Source of the DNA: Callaeas wilsoni
Lineage: Eukaryota > Chordata > Aves > Passeriformes > Callaeidae
Length of the DNA: 64,000 nt
Direction of reading: 5' to 3'
NCBI GenBank assembly: GCA_013398955.1
Contig: VWPU01006282.1
Coordinates: forward strand, 1 to 64,000
The notes beneath the pieces are model-generated. The model saw nothing but the letters and a program-made list of their open reading frames with translations. It searched no databases and was not told where the DNA came from. Shown here one piece after another: positions 11,100 through 25,587 of the stretch (positions are counted from its first letter, which is position 1; each line of letters starts with the position of its first letter). A program made the translations under genes and the position numbers.

Positions 11100-14000
11100 G
11101 AATTCCCCATTCTGTTTCAAATAACAAAACTATATCCTTTCTCCAAATACAAGATTTAAGTATGTTCCAGTGCAAAGAGATGACAGATGACACTTACTAA
11201 ACGTGAGGGATTAATTTCAGATGTGCAAACTTAAGCTGAACTTCTGTGGGTCCCCTGCATCTACTAACACTGCAGAAGGAAATACCAAGCACTACAGACT
11301 AAAGCTCTGAAAGAAGAGCTAACAGGAATTCTTGAATGTAGAGTTGCAAGTGAAAGCCACACTGGCCTTCCATGTCTACCTTTCTTATTCAAGTTAGTTT
11401 ATCTATTCTGTACTCTCTTCTGACACACTGCCTTTTATTATCATTGTATACACTCAGTTTTGGGGAACAAAATGCAGTATGGATTATAAGAGGTTCTGCA
11501 CTTGGTCTTGCTAAATGGATGTAACTACTTAATATTTGAGTTAGCAATCATTAACTGGGAGAGGTGAAAGTTACTATGAAAGTAAGAAACAACGTTAACC
11601 TAGATTTTTTTTAGAAGTTTGGTCCTAATCCTTGTATTAAGTAACTGAAAAATCAGATGCATGATCACGGTTCTGTATTTCCAATTTGACTATTTTAGAC
11701 AGGCTAAAATGGTCAACTATCTCATTTTCCAAATTAAATTTTTTTATAAAATGTATCTCTTAATTCCTCTGAATGGTTTTCTTGAACACTCATCTTATTT
11801 TCCAAGCGTATGAATTGATGGAACGACTTACATCTCTAACCATAGGACTGACTATTGTGTACCATAGCCATTGGAATGTTACATCTGAAAGAAATGGGAC
11901 AGCGACTGATAAATATCCAGGTAAATAACCAACAGTGAGGCTGCTTCCTTTATGCTATGCAGGACTACAGTCCTGCATGTCAGATGGATCCTGGAGGAGA
12001 TCTTAGGGATGTTTACTTCTACCAGACACAGCTGTCCTCTCCACCTCTCACATCAGACATTCAGGCACCACCTGTTTTGTTAGAGAAGAAGAAATTGGTA
12101 TCATGGTGCAGGAGTAGAGACCCAGTTTGTTTCTCTGGGGTTAAACTATGGCCAAAAGGACTGCAGCACAGTGGTGACCAGGATGTATTTGAGAAATGAT
12201 TTTTGCTTACAATAAACATGAACTACAACTACACAATACAGGCCCTTAGGAACTTTCAGCCATCTACTTTACTAAGCTGGAAAAGAAATAAGATTTAATT
12301 AGAAAAATACCAATAGAAAAGGAGGGGAAATAAATGTTTCCCCTAATGGAGAAGCCAATATTGAAATCATCTGGCGCTGGCTTTTTGGATATCAGTTAGG
12401 GCTTGATTGCTGGAGCCTAAAGTAGGACAATAAACCGAACCTGTTCTGACCATACAGTGCATGTTTAACTTGCTTCTGCATTCAGGAGGACCAGGAATGA
12501 GCCAGGAACAGCAGGGTTGGATGGTTCAAGCATCTTGGCGTTTCTGTATTGGTGCCACTTCCACATATCCCAGTGCGGCATCAGCCTAACAGATGGAATT
12601 ATCATTAAGAGGGCAAAATGGCTGACTGAAACAATAAATAGAATAGTAAAAACCTGCCAAAACTTTATGGTATTCTGCCAGAATTGTTAAGGAATTCCTG
12701 TTAAAATAGTGGAAGTATTAATGACGTTACAGATCTAGTAGATATCCTGGCTGCATTTTAGTTTAGTGCAGGTAACATCCTGCTTATAAAGCAATCCAGC
12801 AGTATCAGAAGCTCAGGAAACAGTTGAGTTAACTGGGAACCTTAGGCATTGGCAAGGCTTAGACCAACCAGTCAAAACTACTTTGTGCCTCCTGCCAGTG
12901 GTATAGTGCTTTATGGTTGGATATCAGGTGTGCCAGCTGAGTCTGGGACTAAGCAGAGGGTAACAGAATTATTAGGAATGGGTATGCAACAGAAAACTCA
13001 TGTGGCCAATAATAAATGGCCACTGCACTTAAAAGGATAAAACAGTTGAAAGCTGTCAGGACATGAAATAATTTCTGTGCTAAAGTAAGCAAAACTAAGT
13101 TTCTTTATATGAGGCCCACAAGGGGAAATTAAAAACTGTAGTTTCAGTGTTCTTTAGTTCAAGGATGCTCAACTGCATCGTTCCAGGTGTGCATGCCTGT
13201 TCTTAGGTTCATTTAAGTGTCTGTAAGTCACATCAGAGATGAGCTGCTGAGTTGGATGGACTTTTGGACACAGTGCAACATATCTTGCCTTCTTACTAAA
13301 TTTTTATGAATCATCTTAGTTATAGCAGGATGTCAGAGATTGTCTGCTACCTCAGTACTGTCCTATACCATGAATCTTTGATGTCTATGCAAAGTGTGAG
13401 GCCTGTGCAGTTAATGGAGATTTTACATTCATTGCTGAAAACGTTACAGGAGAGATCATCAAGCTGGCAGGTATGACAAAGACAAGTCCATTTGTAGATA
13501 TTAAAAAAAAATCTTTAATTTTAAAGTTATTTTGAAATTATCTAAAATAATGCACATCTAAGTATTTTTTTTCTCTAGAATTGCTTTTAAAATTAGCAGC
13601 TCAAATCTAATTTTTCTTTTTAGTTCTTTTTTATTGAAATGTCATCCTCATAACAAAAATGCTCCATGGGGTTGGTACTACTTTGCATTCCTCTAATATG
13701 AATGTGAGCTGAGCAACTCCACTACTGTACAGCACGTTACAACCAACACTTGGTTACTACATGCAGATCAGCTCTTTACCTGAGCATATTCTGCTTGCAA
13801 GTTTTATTGGGATTTTCTTTCATATCTGCAAAAGCCTTTCATCCCCTAGTATTTTGCACTAATTGTAAAGCTGATGGCCTTTCAATGCAGGCATTCTTTA
13901 TCTGACAACAAAAGATATTTTAATGTAACCAGGACACTGTCTTCCCACCAGTGGCCTAGCAGAGTTGCTTTCACCTTCACTTTTATCATGATGTATGGCA

Positions 14001-17000
14001 TTTAAATGGTGCTTGACAGAAAGCCTATATAAACACATTTTCTAAGATACATTGAGTTTCCCATCATCATCATTTTGAGCTGTCAAGCTCAAAACCACAC
14101 GATTTCCAGAACAAGGATCAACACATTCCAAATCATTCTGCTTACAAGGGTAATACAGAGGATATGGCAAACTAAAGTGGGACAGAGCCCTCCCAACTCC
14201 AGTTTCAGGCATTAGACAGGTCTAGGTGGGGGCAGAAGATTCCAAAATCTCAAACTAACCTCAGGATTTCCTTCACTTCCCCTGGCTAATCCTACTCTTT
14301 CACCTTTGCACGAGGGGTGACAAAGAGGGGGCTGGTTCCTGTTCCCCCCTTCCTTCTCACGAGACATCAGTTGCTGCAGCCTCCAGCTCCCCTTTTGCTT
14401 TTTCCAAGAGCTAGAATTCCTCAGTGGTGCCACTGATGATGCAGTGCAAGGACATACATGGAAATTACTGTTAACATGGCAAACCATGCATCTGCAAGGG
14501 CACCAGGCTGCACCATTTGCTATTTGCCAGTTCAGCCCAACAAAAAAACACTCCCTGACATCCGAGCAGATCGGATAGCTGCACTGCTTTCAGAGGAAAG
14601 CAAGGGCAAGCTCTCACTGCACTGGCCCTGGCCTAGAGGTAGGGGACTGTTGGAGTGGAGGGGCTGGTCCCTGCACAGCCTGCAGACACTCCCTTGGCTC
14701 CATTACTCTGCAGATATGGTTCAGGTCACTGCCTGGCAAGGTGGCATGTTACATTGAGCCAGGGCCACACAGCAGCAGCTCATCTCTCCCTTGATGCTTT
14801 GGATCGTTCTGCAGCCTTGTTTTTTGCTCAGATGGGCTCCAGGATTTATTGTTAATGCTGGATTCCCAATCCCTTCACAGCTTTTTGTGGGAACTAATAA
14901 AACAGATCTGGTTTTTGTTGTTTAATTAAACAGCCTAGATTAGTGTCCCTGGAGCTCTCTGTGCTGAGGTTGTGTTTGGTTTGGGTTTCTACCGTCTCCT
15001 AGGAAGATGTCACAGAAAAATGGTGTGGTTTCTTAATGTTCAGTCCATTTCATTCATCACGCTTTTTCTGGAAAGTGTTTGTTTGCCTTCCATCCAGCCA
15101 CGGCTTGTGCACAGCCTTTACAAAAACACAGTCAGCCTTGCCAATAGATGTGCCTGGTGTTAGATCTGCAAACCCCTGTGTCTGCCATCACAGGGTTGCT
15201 CAGGCTGGCTCCAGTTCAGCAGCTGCGTGTCAGCTGCAGCATCGCACTCAGAGGCTGCCCTCGTCCCCAGGAGCAGCAGCAGCCCTGCTGGGATGGCAGC
15301 AGCGACCTGCCTTTGCTAAAATCGGGTGTTTCCGCTGGCAGAAGAGGAGGTCAAGAGGTTCCTTGGGGTGCTGTTTGCTGCTGCTGTGGTCACCACATGC
15401 CTGGGGCCTGGGGAGAGTGGGTGTAAGGGACAGACAGCAACAGGCACTGGTCAGGGAGGCTGGTTTTCCTTCCCTTGTGATCCCAGGTTATGAGCAGGTG
15501 TAGGAACAGACATTTACCTGTCCAGGATATGTTTGCTGCTCAGCCATCCATGGTGCATCTTCCCTCTAAGATTCACCTGGCTAGCTGGGTGCTGCTAGAC
15601 ACCAGCCCTGCCCTGTGGACATGCAGCGAGGCTGTGCTGTGGGAATGTGTACGCAGCAGACTCACAGCAGCTTGTTGGCTTCCAGCTTGGATCAATTCAA
15701 TGTCTTTTCTTCGCATTTACTCTTAATTTGCCTTACCAAGGAATGTTGCATTCTTCTTCGGAGATGAGATAAAGCATTCCTCAGAGCTCTGTAGTTTCCC
15801 TTATTCTCTTCAGTGTTTTTCTGCTTCTGCTTGATTCTATTACAGGCTTTTTTAGTGAGCAGTCGTTGATCACACACGTCTGTCTCCAGAGATCTAAACA
15901 CCAGAATCTCCATAATTTCCTCTGCTTTACAAATTGATACAGTGTTTCATTAAAGACAAGTTAAAAACAGAACAAAATGCTGCTCTATGTCCCTTTCAAT
16001 CACCTCACTTCAGCAGTCATTTGCAAAAAGACTGTTCCTTTTTCCTCTGCTTAGAAGTTATTTTTTACACCATTTAAATGACAGCTTAATCATATGATAA
16101 AAGGACTTCCCCGAGCACAGGTCTTCTCATTGTGTCAAAATATCAGTGGATTCCATATTTAACATCAGACACAGCTGCGTTGCAGCCATAGGTGAAGTTT
16201 CCCCTGTGAATAGCTTGCGTGATATTATATCACTGTGGAGAGTGCTTCCTGTTGGAAAGCTGTTCTGAGACAGAAGTCAGCAGGGCTCAAACCCCCACAG
16301 TGGAAATCAGCAGCAAAAGTCCTAAGCAGCAGCTACGTACCTGTAAAGATGTCAGTGTACGTGGAAAGGTGGGGCCATGTATAGAATAATTCAGACCTTT
16401 TATGATAAAGTAGCAATATTGTTTTGAAAGATACAGAAGGCTTGACAAACACACGTAAAGTGCTTCACAACAGATGGCAGCGTGAGCACCAAGAGGTCAT
16501 ATCAAGCATGTGGCAAACACAAATATCTGCTGCTCTTCCTTCTTGCTTCCCTAAGTGTTTGCTGTGAGAAGGTGGCAGATAAGACTAGTGCTCTCTGTCA
16601 CTGTGCATTTGTGGGATTAATGTCTAAAATAAATTATTACAGTGAATTTAACATTTACTTGAAAGTTTTGAACAATTTCCACTCCTGAGCTAGGCTACAT
16701 CACATCACCTGTATGTCTCCCTCTCAGCAGGTTATATCATCTGGAAGAGTGCACCACCACATAGCAGTCGTAAAGCTTAACATAATATTGCCTTGTTGTC
16801 AGGCTTAGAGTGTAAAACAGGGTGGCATCAGCCTTCTGCTGACACAGAAGCAAATAGCAGTGTAAAAAGAGATGGTAATTTGAAAGGCTTCCAGTAATGG
16901 GGTAGGGGAGAGGTAGGAGTACTTCACAGATTCTTCGAAGCTTTGGGCACTGTGCACCGCCTCCCCTTGCACACTGCAGACGTGCCTCCAGTCTGAGCCA

Positions 17001-18014
17001 GGGAAAACCCAAGGGGAGAGACAGCAACTGAGAGTTTCTGGGCAGTGCATCAGGTTAAAACCTATGAGGCCTAAAGTTTATTTGACCCATTAAAAGTTAC
17101 TAAAAGCCTCGCTTCCAAGAGGGTTTTACCAGATGCTTTTCTTTCCTGATGAAGCTGGAGCCCGACAGGTATTTTGCAACCAGCATCCATTGGTTCAACT
17201 GCAGCAGAGGTACAATTTCCTGCAGAAAGGTCACAGGCCATTTGCAGCTTTCCAAGTCAAAAGCAATCCTTAAAACTCCATCTAAAAACCACCTGGCAGC
17301 AGTTATCAAGCACTATAATTGCCCCTGTGTTGTAGCAGCTGACTGTGAGAACCAGAACTCGAAACAAAATCCTGCCCAGGAGACATCATGGGTTTGTTAC
17401 TGATGGTAAAACCAGAGCAAATGTGTAAGTGGAAGAGCGGGATGCTGCTTTTTAGTGCACAGCATCACGACTGGGATATGGTGTTCCAGCAATAAGTGGG
17501 GTAATGAGCTGGTGCCTGTGTTAAGTGAGAGCTCATCTTATCTACAGTGAACATTGTAAAGGAATTCAGGAAGCAGTGCGGAAACTTTTTGATAGCTCTG
17601 CTTTCCCTCTGGTTTGCCATCAGGGGAAAGAGAGGTCTGGGTAGCTGGTGAGGTATGGAGATGATATTTCAGATCACTGTGAGCCAAAAAAGCTTGGAAG
17701 CCAGCAGGGCAGCTGAGAGGGACTCAGCTTGGACCAGCCTGGAAGAAAGGATTTTAACCTTGATGCCAGAGTTTTGATATAAAATTAAATTTAGCAGATG
17801 AAATGACTAGAGAGGAACTGATGGGAAGCTCTGACATTTATGTAAAACATACAGACATCTGTCCTTTAACCCATAAAGGCTTTATAATTTCTATATCGCC
17901 ATCAAGACAGCAGACGTCAGACTGCTCAACAAATTGACATCATCTTCTGCCGCACGTGGGTGTTAAGGAGTTTGTTTTATAAACACACACCCCTTCAGGT
18001 AGGTCAGAGGTTGC
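11100..18014. other. Intergenic, no gene recognised
   Basis: No coding region, RNA gene or repeat family could be recognised here. A somewhat GC-richer portion at about 14.3-15.7 kb yields a 155-codon plus-strand frame (15036-15503) overlapping other open frames, without recognisable domains. It looks like chance openness in GC-richer DNA. Confidence 0.5.
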
Positions 18015-18391
18015 ACAACAGCCTGTGAGGAGACGCTGGGGGAGCTTGGCTCGTTCAGCCTGGGGAAGATCTGGCTGCACAAGGACCCAGCAAAGCTTGT
18101 GGGGGTGTTACCAAGACAACAGATCCAGGATCATCATGTGGTGCATGCTGAGAGACTACAGGCCCAAATGAAGCAGTGAGGAGGAGACTGGATATAAGGA
18201 GAAACTGTTTCCGCATTAGGATAGCCAGGCAGTGGCACAGGTTGGCCAGACAGGTTGTGCAATCTTTCTTGGAGGTTTTCAAGCCTCCAGTGGATAAAAG
18301 CCTGAGCAACCTGGTCTGACCCTGCTTTGAGACAGAGGTTGGACCAGAGACCTCCTGAGGTTCCTGCGAACCTGAGCTATCCTGTGGTTCT
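18015..18391 (+). repeat. CR1 LINE 3' fragment (sense)
   Basis: Diverged but recognisable CR1 3' sequence: 'gaggagacgctgggggagct', the segment around 'ggatataaggagaaactg', 'aggcagtggcacaggttggc', and the closing 'ttggaccagagacctcctga' block with 'ctatcctgtggttct'. No ORF remains. Confidence 0.85.
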
Positions 18392-18460
18392 CATGGAGAA
18401 TGAGACACACCTGTGGGTGTCCATACCATGCTCTGGAAGGCTTAGACCTTGACAGAGCAT

Positions 18461-18732
18461 TATCATACAATCATACAAGGTTAAGGGGTTGGAATGGGCC
18501 TTAAAGATCATCCAGTCCCAACCCCGCTGCCATGGGTAGGGACACCTCCCACTGAACCAGACTGCTCAAGGCCTTATCCAGCCTGGCCTTGAACACTGCC
18601 AGGGTTGGGGGATCCACAGCTTCTCTGGGCAACCTGTTCCAGTGTCTTACCACCCTCACAGGGAAAAATTTCTCCCTAATATCTAAACTACATTTCCACT
18701 CATTCAGTTTGTACCTATTACTCCTTGTCTTA
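18461..18732 (-). repeat. CR1 LINE 3' fragment (antisense)
   Basis: This is the reverse complement of a CR1 3' end: tail-like 'atcatacaatcatacaagg', then 'ccttaaagatcatccagtcc', 'gggacacctcccactg', 'aacctgttccagtg' and 'ttctccctaatatctaaact'. Its tail faces that of the plus-strand CR1 ending 70 nt to the left, so the two copies are tail to tail. Confidence 0.9.
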
Positions 18733-21700
18733 TTTTTAGTTCATAAGAAGGAGGTATATAGAGATCAAGCACTGGAATACACTCCCTAGGAAATGAGGGA
18801 TCCCCATCTCCTGACATGTAGATCAGCTACTGAGATGGCTCGAGCCAAGCACAAACTACTGGATTTAGTAGAAGAATAAATGACTGACAAATTAAAAGAG
18901 TCTATAAAATACTGGTGGTCTGGCTCAAAGATCTAGTGGACATTTCTTGTGTTAAAAAGTAGGAATCAATGGCTGTGGTCACAGCAGAGGCATTGACACA
19001 GCCTCCACAAATTACATACTGGATTTTCCTCCTCTGCCTCTTGATATCCGGAGACAACTGCAGACAACTTTGGTGTCTACCAAAGGGGAAGGGCGGAGAA
19101 AAAATGGGCCCCTAGCCATTTTTTTCACTTTTTACACTATGCCCTTCAAAATTTTAAGTATTTTCCCCATTATTCATAACATTGGGTGCTCACAGAAGGT
19201 AACACATTTTAAAATTTCAAATATTACAAAAAGATCTGCTTTGGGACATGAGCATTGGGAGTAAAATTAATTAAAATTACACCAAGGTCTTCATTGGGTC
19301 ACAATGGATTTATGTCATAATCAGAGTATTTAAAAGAAAAAGTTAACACTTGTGTGTCAGTCTATTCAACAGATAAACCAGAACAGCAGAAAGATCAGAA
19401 TTACAGCACAAGGCAGCATTAGCATTTGGATTCTGAGGGGGAAAAATTTCCCAATACCATTCAAAGCATGTTGTTTGTGAAACCAAACAATTCACAGTCA
19501 CTCAGCTCCAGCGCAAGTTGTAGGTAGATTTCAAGTCTGCAGCGCCATATCATCTGGAAGAGTTAAAGCAGGACCTTGTGTCTGCACGGTACTTAGCACA
19601 ACATACCCTGGTCCTCACCTTAGAATCATAGATAACCTGTTTTTAATATAAATTTTAAAAATAGTACTGTCAATCACGAGTTCACCATTATTTATTTATC
19701 TACTTGAAATAATTTGAGGGTATCAGTCTAGTTGGTGGGGACTGATCCAGTATTCCTTTGATGTTTGACTCTTTATTCACAGACTGGGAAGGAACCAAGC
19801 GCACAAAAGTAACTTAAAGATGTCCTGTCCTCTCTAGGACTGAGGTACAAGGAAAAGCTTGCACAATATCTGGATGGAGTGAGCCTTCCAGTCGCCAGAA
19901 CTACCAATGCCGAAGTCACAGGGGGAAAAAAGGGAGGAAAAAAATCCTGCCTCTGCCAGCATTACTAATCAAGTACTAATGGTTATGACATGAATATTTT
20001 CTATGGCAGCTGGTGCATTGCTAAACTAATATGTATTCCCTAATACTATTTTCCATGTTATAATGTCTAGCATTATCTCTTTAGATATAATGCAATTTTG
20101 CCGCTATAACAGAATAAAATACTACACATCCACAGTTTATAGAAATTCCTGTTCCCTGCTCTGTCTTTACAATGGACCAAACCACCTGGGTAAGTGAAGT
20201 AACAGATCGTTTGTCACTGTCCTAGCCACTTGTAAAAACCCCTTGCTAGGAATCCTAGTCAGACTGCTTTTAGGCTTTCATCTTGTTGAAAAGATACCTT
20301 GAAGGTCTTGAATCTGCAACAGGAACTTGTTCCTGACTTATATTGCATGCATGTTTAAGAAACGTTCACACTCAAAAATATCTGATGGAAGTCTCCATGT
20401 CAGCCATCTGGACCAATTACAGTGGGCCCAGCACCATCCTGCCCAGCCAAAACCTGCTCACCTGGCAGCTTCCATCTCCATCAGCCAGAGTGAGAAACAT
20501 TTCCCCAGTTCATTTGCAGTTGGTCACTGAAACCCCTGAGTACTAACTCCTGAGTGACATGGGAGCCCACCCTGAAAGAGAGCAGAAGGTGCCCTACAAA
20601 CCCTCAGCAACTCAGCCTTGGAGGGTGTGAGGCTGCCAGTGAAAGTCATCACCTAGCCTGGGGATGAGGGAGGATGGGGGAAGGCTTGTCTTTAGGATAA
20701 TGTGGGTTATAAACTGTGCCAGGTTTCACCTTAAAAGAAAAACATTATTTCCTAACTTTTCATGTAAGAGGAAAAAAACATACCCACACAGAACAGGGTA
20801 AAAAAAAAAGTCCCTCCTTGCCATTGAAACCTGAGCTCTCTGACCTGGGTTACTCTACTGACCACCAAAGGCCACCAAAGCTCTTTGCTTTGGGTAGGAG
20901 GGAAGTTCTCAGGAAAGTAAAGTGAGACTTGGGGGACACATGCTCACATCACTCCCTGAACACTTGTGGAAATGAAGGTGTGTGGACAACCCCTTCCACA
21001 TGGAGTGCATTCCACAATGGAGACTAACAACAGAGAAAACATGAAGCTCCAGATGTACCAAAAATAATAGTATCATACACACATTTACACCCATCTATAA
21101 GGTAAAGCCTGCCCATCACCACTCTATTCCCTGACAGGAGAAGGAGCAGCTGAGGAGAGTTCCTGGGGGAACCTGCTTGGCGTTGGTGTTTTCCCAAGTG
21201 GGGTCTGAGCAGTGAAATGAAGTAGAGCTGACACAGCCCAGCAGAGCTGCACACCAGCTGTGCAGGGTGCCTGCCACCTACCTCAACTACAGCACGAAAT
21301 CTTGCATGAGCGAATGCATGGGCCCTGCCAAGAAGCTGATCTGAGCTGCACTAGAGCACATTCTCACTTGAAAGACAAAGAAACTGAAATAAATGAAGGA
21401 AGACGTTTTGTCTTTATGAGTACAACTCCCGGGACACCAGGGCTTTCCTTTAGCTCTATATAACCAATAAAAAGGAATTACAGAAACCAAATTACTAAAA
21501 TTATCTTAGGCACATGCATATTCCTGCAAGCATTAGGAAAAATTAAAACCAGAGCAGCTAGTAACAGTGCTGTCTCATCCAAAAGACTGCCTACCAATGA
21601 GAAACTGCTTGTGTAACACTCTCTCGAGGAGAAGCCGAGCACCAGGAGCTGAAGGATCCCGAAGCTGCTGCAAGGCAGCCCTGGTGTGAGCAGCAGGGCA

Positions 21701-24700
21701 GAGGTGCCCTGGCCAAAGCCCAGGGGGACATGCAGGACAAGCTGCCGTGCCACCTCCCTTTTTGTCCTTTTTTTTTTTCCCTGCCCCATTCTGGCAGGTA
21801 TCCTCCCTTTCTGCTTCATCTCTGCCTCTTGCCAAAGTAGTTCAGGAATTAGCAGGGGATGCTCTTTGGCCTCCTTGTCATTACATTTAATTAGAAGACA
21901 CCCTCATTTGCTTTGCTTTTGCTCCCCTACCTGGCAGAGTAATTTGCATTTCACAGGCCGTTCTTGAGTCTTGTTCTTCCTCTGCCTGAAGTGAGCAGCA
22001 CAGAGGGTCACACTGAGTGGCTTAGCAGCAGCAGCTGTGGCACAGCCAGAGTCGACAGCTGAAAGAACACCTGGAAAGTCTACAGGACTGGTTAAAAATT
22101 AATGAAAAAGGAAAAATGCTGAACATGCAGTAGGCCTGGGCTGTCTAAGGTCAGTGCAGACACAGAGAGCATCACAACTAGGTGGCACACTGAGAACAAA
22201 TCAAGCCCTAAGCACCTCTCCAACACAGTGTGATAAGAAATTCATAGCAGTTGTACCATCTACTCCCTTTGCGTGTGCCTGGAATATCTTGACAGCAAAT
22301 ATAGTTCTGGAATTCCCACCTTCTCTTTGAATGGCACCGCAGTGAGGCAGCAGTTCAGTTTCCAGGTCCCTTTGCTGTCGGGCTGTGCCAGTGCCGCTAC
22401 CAAGAGCAGATCCAGTGCTGAGTCACTTTTTTGGCTTCATTGCATAATTTGCATCAGCAGTATCATAACAAACCAACTGCTTTCAGAGATCAGGCATCTT
22501 TGCAACACCTTGCCCCATACCATAAGTTACTAATACAGCAACTGTCACAGGTGCCCAGATGAAGATAATCACAAACACTTCCGTAATGTATGAAATAAAT
22601 CCGATCTTTCAGGAACAGTCACCTTCTCAGTGGATGCTGAGTGCTAAGAGCTTTTTGGATCGCTGCTATAATAGTTCAGATTACACTGAACCATTTCAGA
22701 TTGCTTGATTTTGCTTTTGTCCATGCCTATCCTTAAGCTGTGCTTCCATGGCTGAAGCTTCCAGCCTTCGGTACTTAATGAGATTTGAAACTTTTGATGT
22801 GCATAAGCTTTTCTTCAGGTCCACTCTTAAATTGACCTGGAATTATTAAAAATACTAGTGGGCCAGGAAAAATATGTATATTGCTACACCGAATCCTAAA
22901 AGAGATTCATTGCTGAGGAGGCAATCTAGGAACAGAATGATGAAAAGAATCCTGTCTGCTCTGTTTCTTGCCACCTGTTCACATGAGGCTTTTTTAGTCT
23001 GGTTCACTTAAAGAAACAGCAGTCATCTGGCAGAGCTGAAACACAAACACAAATCAAATGCCAGCCCTGGAATTTGTTTTAGCTAGAGATCTACAGAGAT
23101 AGGAAAATACGATCATTGTACAGTTCACAAACTCTAGGCATTTCAATAGAATTATCTGTAAGCCAAGTTAATTACCTTGAAAGAAATAATTCATAATCTG
23201 CTCTCCTTCCTAGAAAACATCAATATGTTTAAAGAAATTTTCAGTATCTAAAGTTTCCTTCCTTTTTTTTTTTTGCCTAGATAGGGCACAACCAAAGAAA
23301 TCAAATTAATTCCTCATGACAGCATGGGAAATAAGGAATGCACAGTAGATACAGGCTTTAAATGCTGCAGTAGAGATGCAGTTTTACAGAAAAAAATTTT
23401 CTGTACATGGTTTTGTTGTACACACAAAAGCAGCTGAATTACAGAAGGTTATTAATCAAATGGGCTCAATGCTTTAATTTCTGTTCCTCAAGAAATTCTG
23501 AGAAAACCTTAGTCTAAAGAAGTCACAGTTTTGAGTAAATTACTTGGAAGTCATTATGTGTTCTCTGAAAAAGGTAATTTTTCAAGCTATTAGAACAGCC
23601 CATCCGAAAAGCCACCTATTCTCCTTCCACTCCCACAATTTTGTCATTCTCCTCCCCCTCCTTCAGTCCTCTTGCACCTGCTGGTTCTTCTTGCACCTTT
23701 GTAAGCACAGAAAATTTCAGACAGACCTAACTTGGTTGTGCAAAGCTGATTAAAACCAGAGGAGAAGAGGTGATGCAAAGAATCTGAATAAAGTTAATCT
23801 TGGATTGATGGCTGTATTCATGATACAGAAGAAGAGAGAGCATTTGCGGGGGGGGGGGCAAGGGGGTGAAGGAAAAATAGCACAACTTGGAGAAGCTCCA
23901 GAGAAACAGCCAGGGAGTGTCAATACTCCGGCACATCATGTTCACTGTGCTCTGCTACTGTGAATCACAGCACAAGGTTCTATGTACCAACCGTGGGCAT
24001 TCAGTCAATTTTAATTGTATTTCCTGTTGTGACATGCCTTTGGAAAGAGACATTGTTCTGACTGAAATGTTTTCTTTCACTGTCACTTTTCCCATCTATT
24101 CAGAATCAAAGCAAATTATAGAAAAATAGAGCCTTCAGAATGGCTAAAGCAGATTGTTATAGGGCTCCAGTTAGGTCAAAGGAAAGAACAAAAAAAATAT
24201 CAAGTGGCAGCAATGCCTTTCCACGACACAGCAGAGATGGATGCTGGACTGGGAACCACAGCACTCCATGTAAGAATGCACTGGCAACGGGTTCTTTGCA
24301 GAGAAGGCTGGGTTTAATCTGAATCCACTCCCTGCTCGGTATCAGTACAGCATTAAATTGAGTACAGTTTGGTCCATAGCAAATCTCTCTGCTCATGGGT
24401 GGGCTTTGAATCAGGAAAAAGCCAAAGTTCCTGTTCAGATAATGTGGCTGCCCACCAACTACCCCTCAAATTCAGATTAGACTGCAGGGACCACCTTTTC
24501 TTTCTGTGTTTATACACCACCTGCATCGCAAGCTTCTGGCCATAACCTCAAGCAGTAATAAAATGACGAAGCCTGCAACACATTTCTCATTCTGAAAGAA
24601 CAAAAGGCCCATCTGGAAACTGCAGATATATCAAGTTTATTAAGAGAGGATAAAATGGTCCTTTTTATGCTATTAGTACTCTTGACTTGTAATCTCTTGA

Positions 24701-25516
24701 TGCAGTTCAGATATGATGGAATTTCAGACTTAATATTCTACCCAGAGGATGATATAAAAGCCATTATTGATTTCCACTCCCTATAAGCAGACTTCATCTC
24801 TATGTAAATTAAAGATTGTATAATATATTTCACAATATAGATTAGTTGTCCTTCAAGCGTTAATCTGTTCTCATACCAACAGGCAAGTTCCAGGCAATAA
24901 CACACCCAATGAAATCCGGTTGGGCCTTTGCCCATTAACACTCACATCTACAGGCACATCATCAAACACCGTAAGGAAAATTTGGGATGTATTTCTTGTA
25001 AGAGAAGGAGTGGTGTACACAGCAGTGCTGCAAAAAGCATCACTCACCGTCATTGTCCCAGGGGAATAATTACCCCCTTTCTTTTCGTCTGAGGAGGACA
25101 GGGGAGGACAGCAATATCTTCCACCTACCAAGTATTCAAATCCTTCAAATACTAGGAGAGCTTCCAGAAGAGGGAAAGTAAAGCAGCAGCATCAACATGG
25201 TAAGGTCTCCCACACAGCACCCCAGCCATCTTCTCCCCTAACACACACGTGGGGAGCAGGGAACATGAGCACTGCCAACAGCTCTCCCCATACTGCAGCG
25301 AAGTGTTTCCTATGTGCTCTTCCCTTACTGAGCAGGAAGTATTTGTTTCCTCCTTTCTCCTTCAGAGTGATAAAAACAGCGGTGGGACCCATGTCCCAAT
25401 CATTTGGCAGGGGAAAGCTTAACCCTGCCATGAATGTCCTTGTCACACACTGGGGGGAAAAAGAACAAATGTTACTGGAGGCATCGGGGGCCACATCAAG
25501 CCTGGGGCAGCTTGGT
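18733..25516. other. Intergenic, no gene recognised
   Basis: Only short overlapping frames without recognisable domains are present. A G11 run lies at 23848-23858. I see no splice-bounded conserved coding segment, tRNA or named repeat. Confidence 0.5.
23848..23858 (+). repeat. Mononucleotide G run
   Basis: Eleven consecutive G residues; a simple repeat likely to vary in length and to be prone to sequencing error. Confidence 0.9.
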
Positions 25517-25587
25517 TTGACCCTGCTGCGAGCAGGACATTGGACAAGAGAGCTCCCGAGGCCCCCTCCTGCCTGAATGACCCTGCC
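25517..25587 (+). repeat. CR1 LINE 3'-tail fragment
   Basis: Contains the CR1 tail string 'gaccctgctgcgagcaggac', then 'ttggacaagag', 'ctcccgaggc' and 'tgcctgaatgaccctg'. About 70 nt are preserved. Confidence 0.8.

Noticed and set aside
15036..15503. 155-codon plus-strand frame
   Set aside because: It lies in GC-richer DNA where stops are rare, overlaps a second long frame, and has low-complexity Ser/Ala/Gln composition without domains.
18055..18789. Frames of 60-85 codons at 18.0-18.8 kb
   Set aside because: They run through two CR1 3' fragments and show no reverse-transcriptase motifs.
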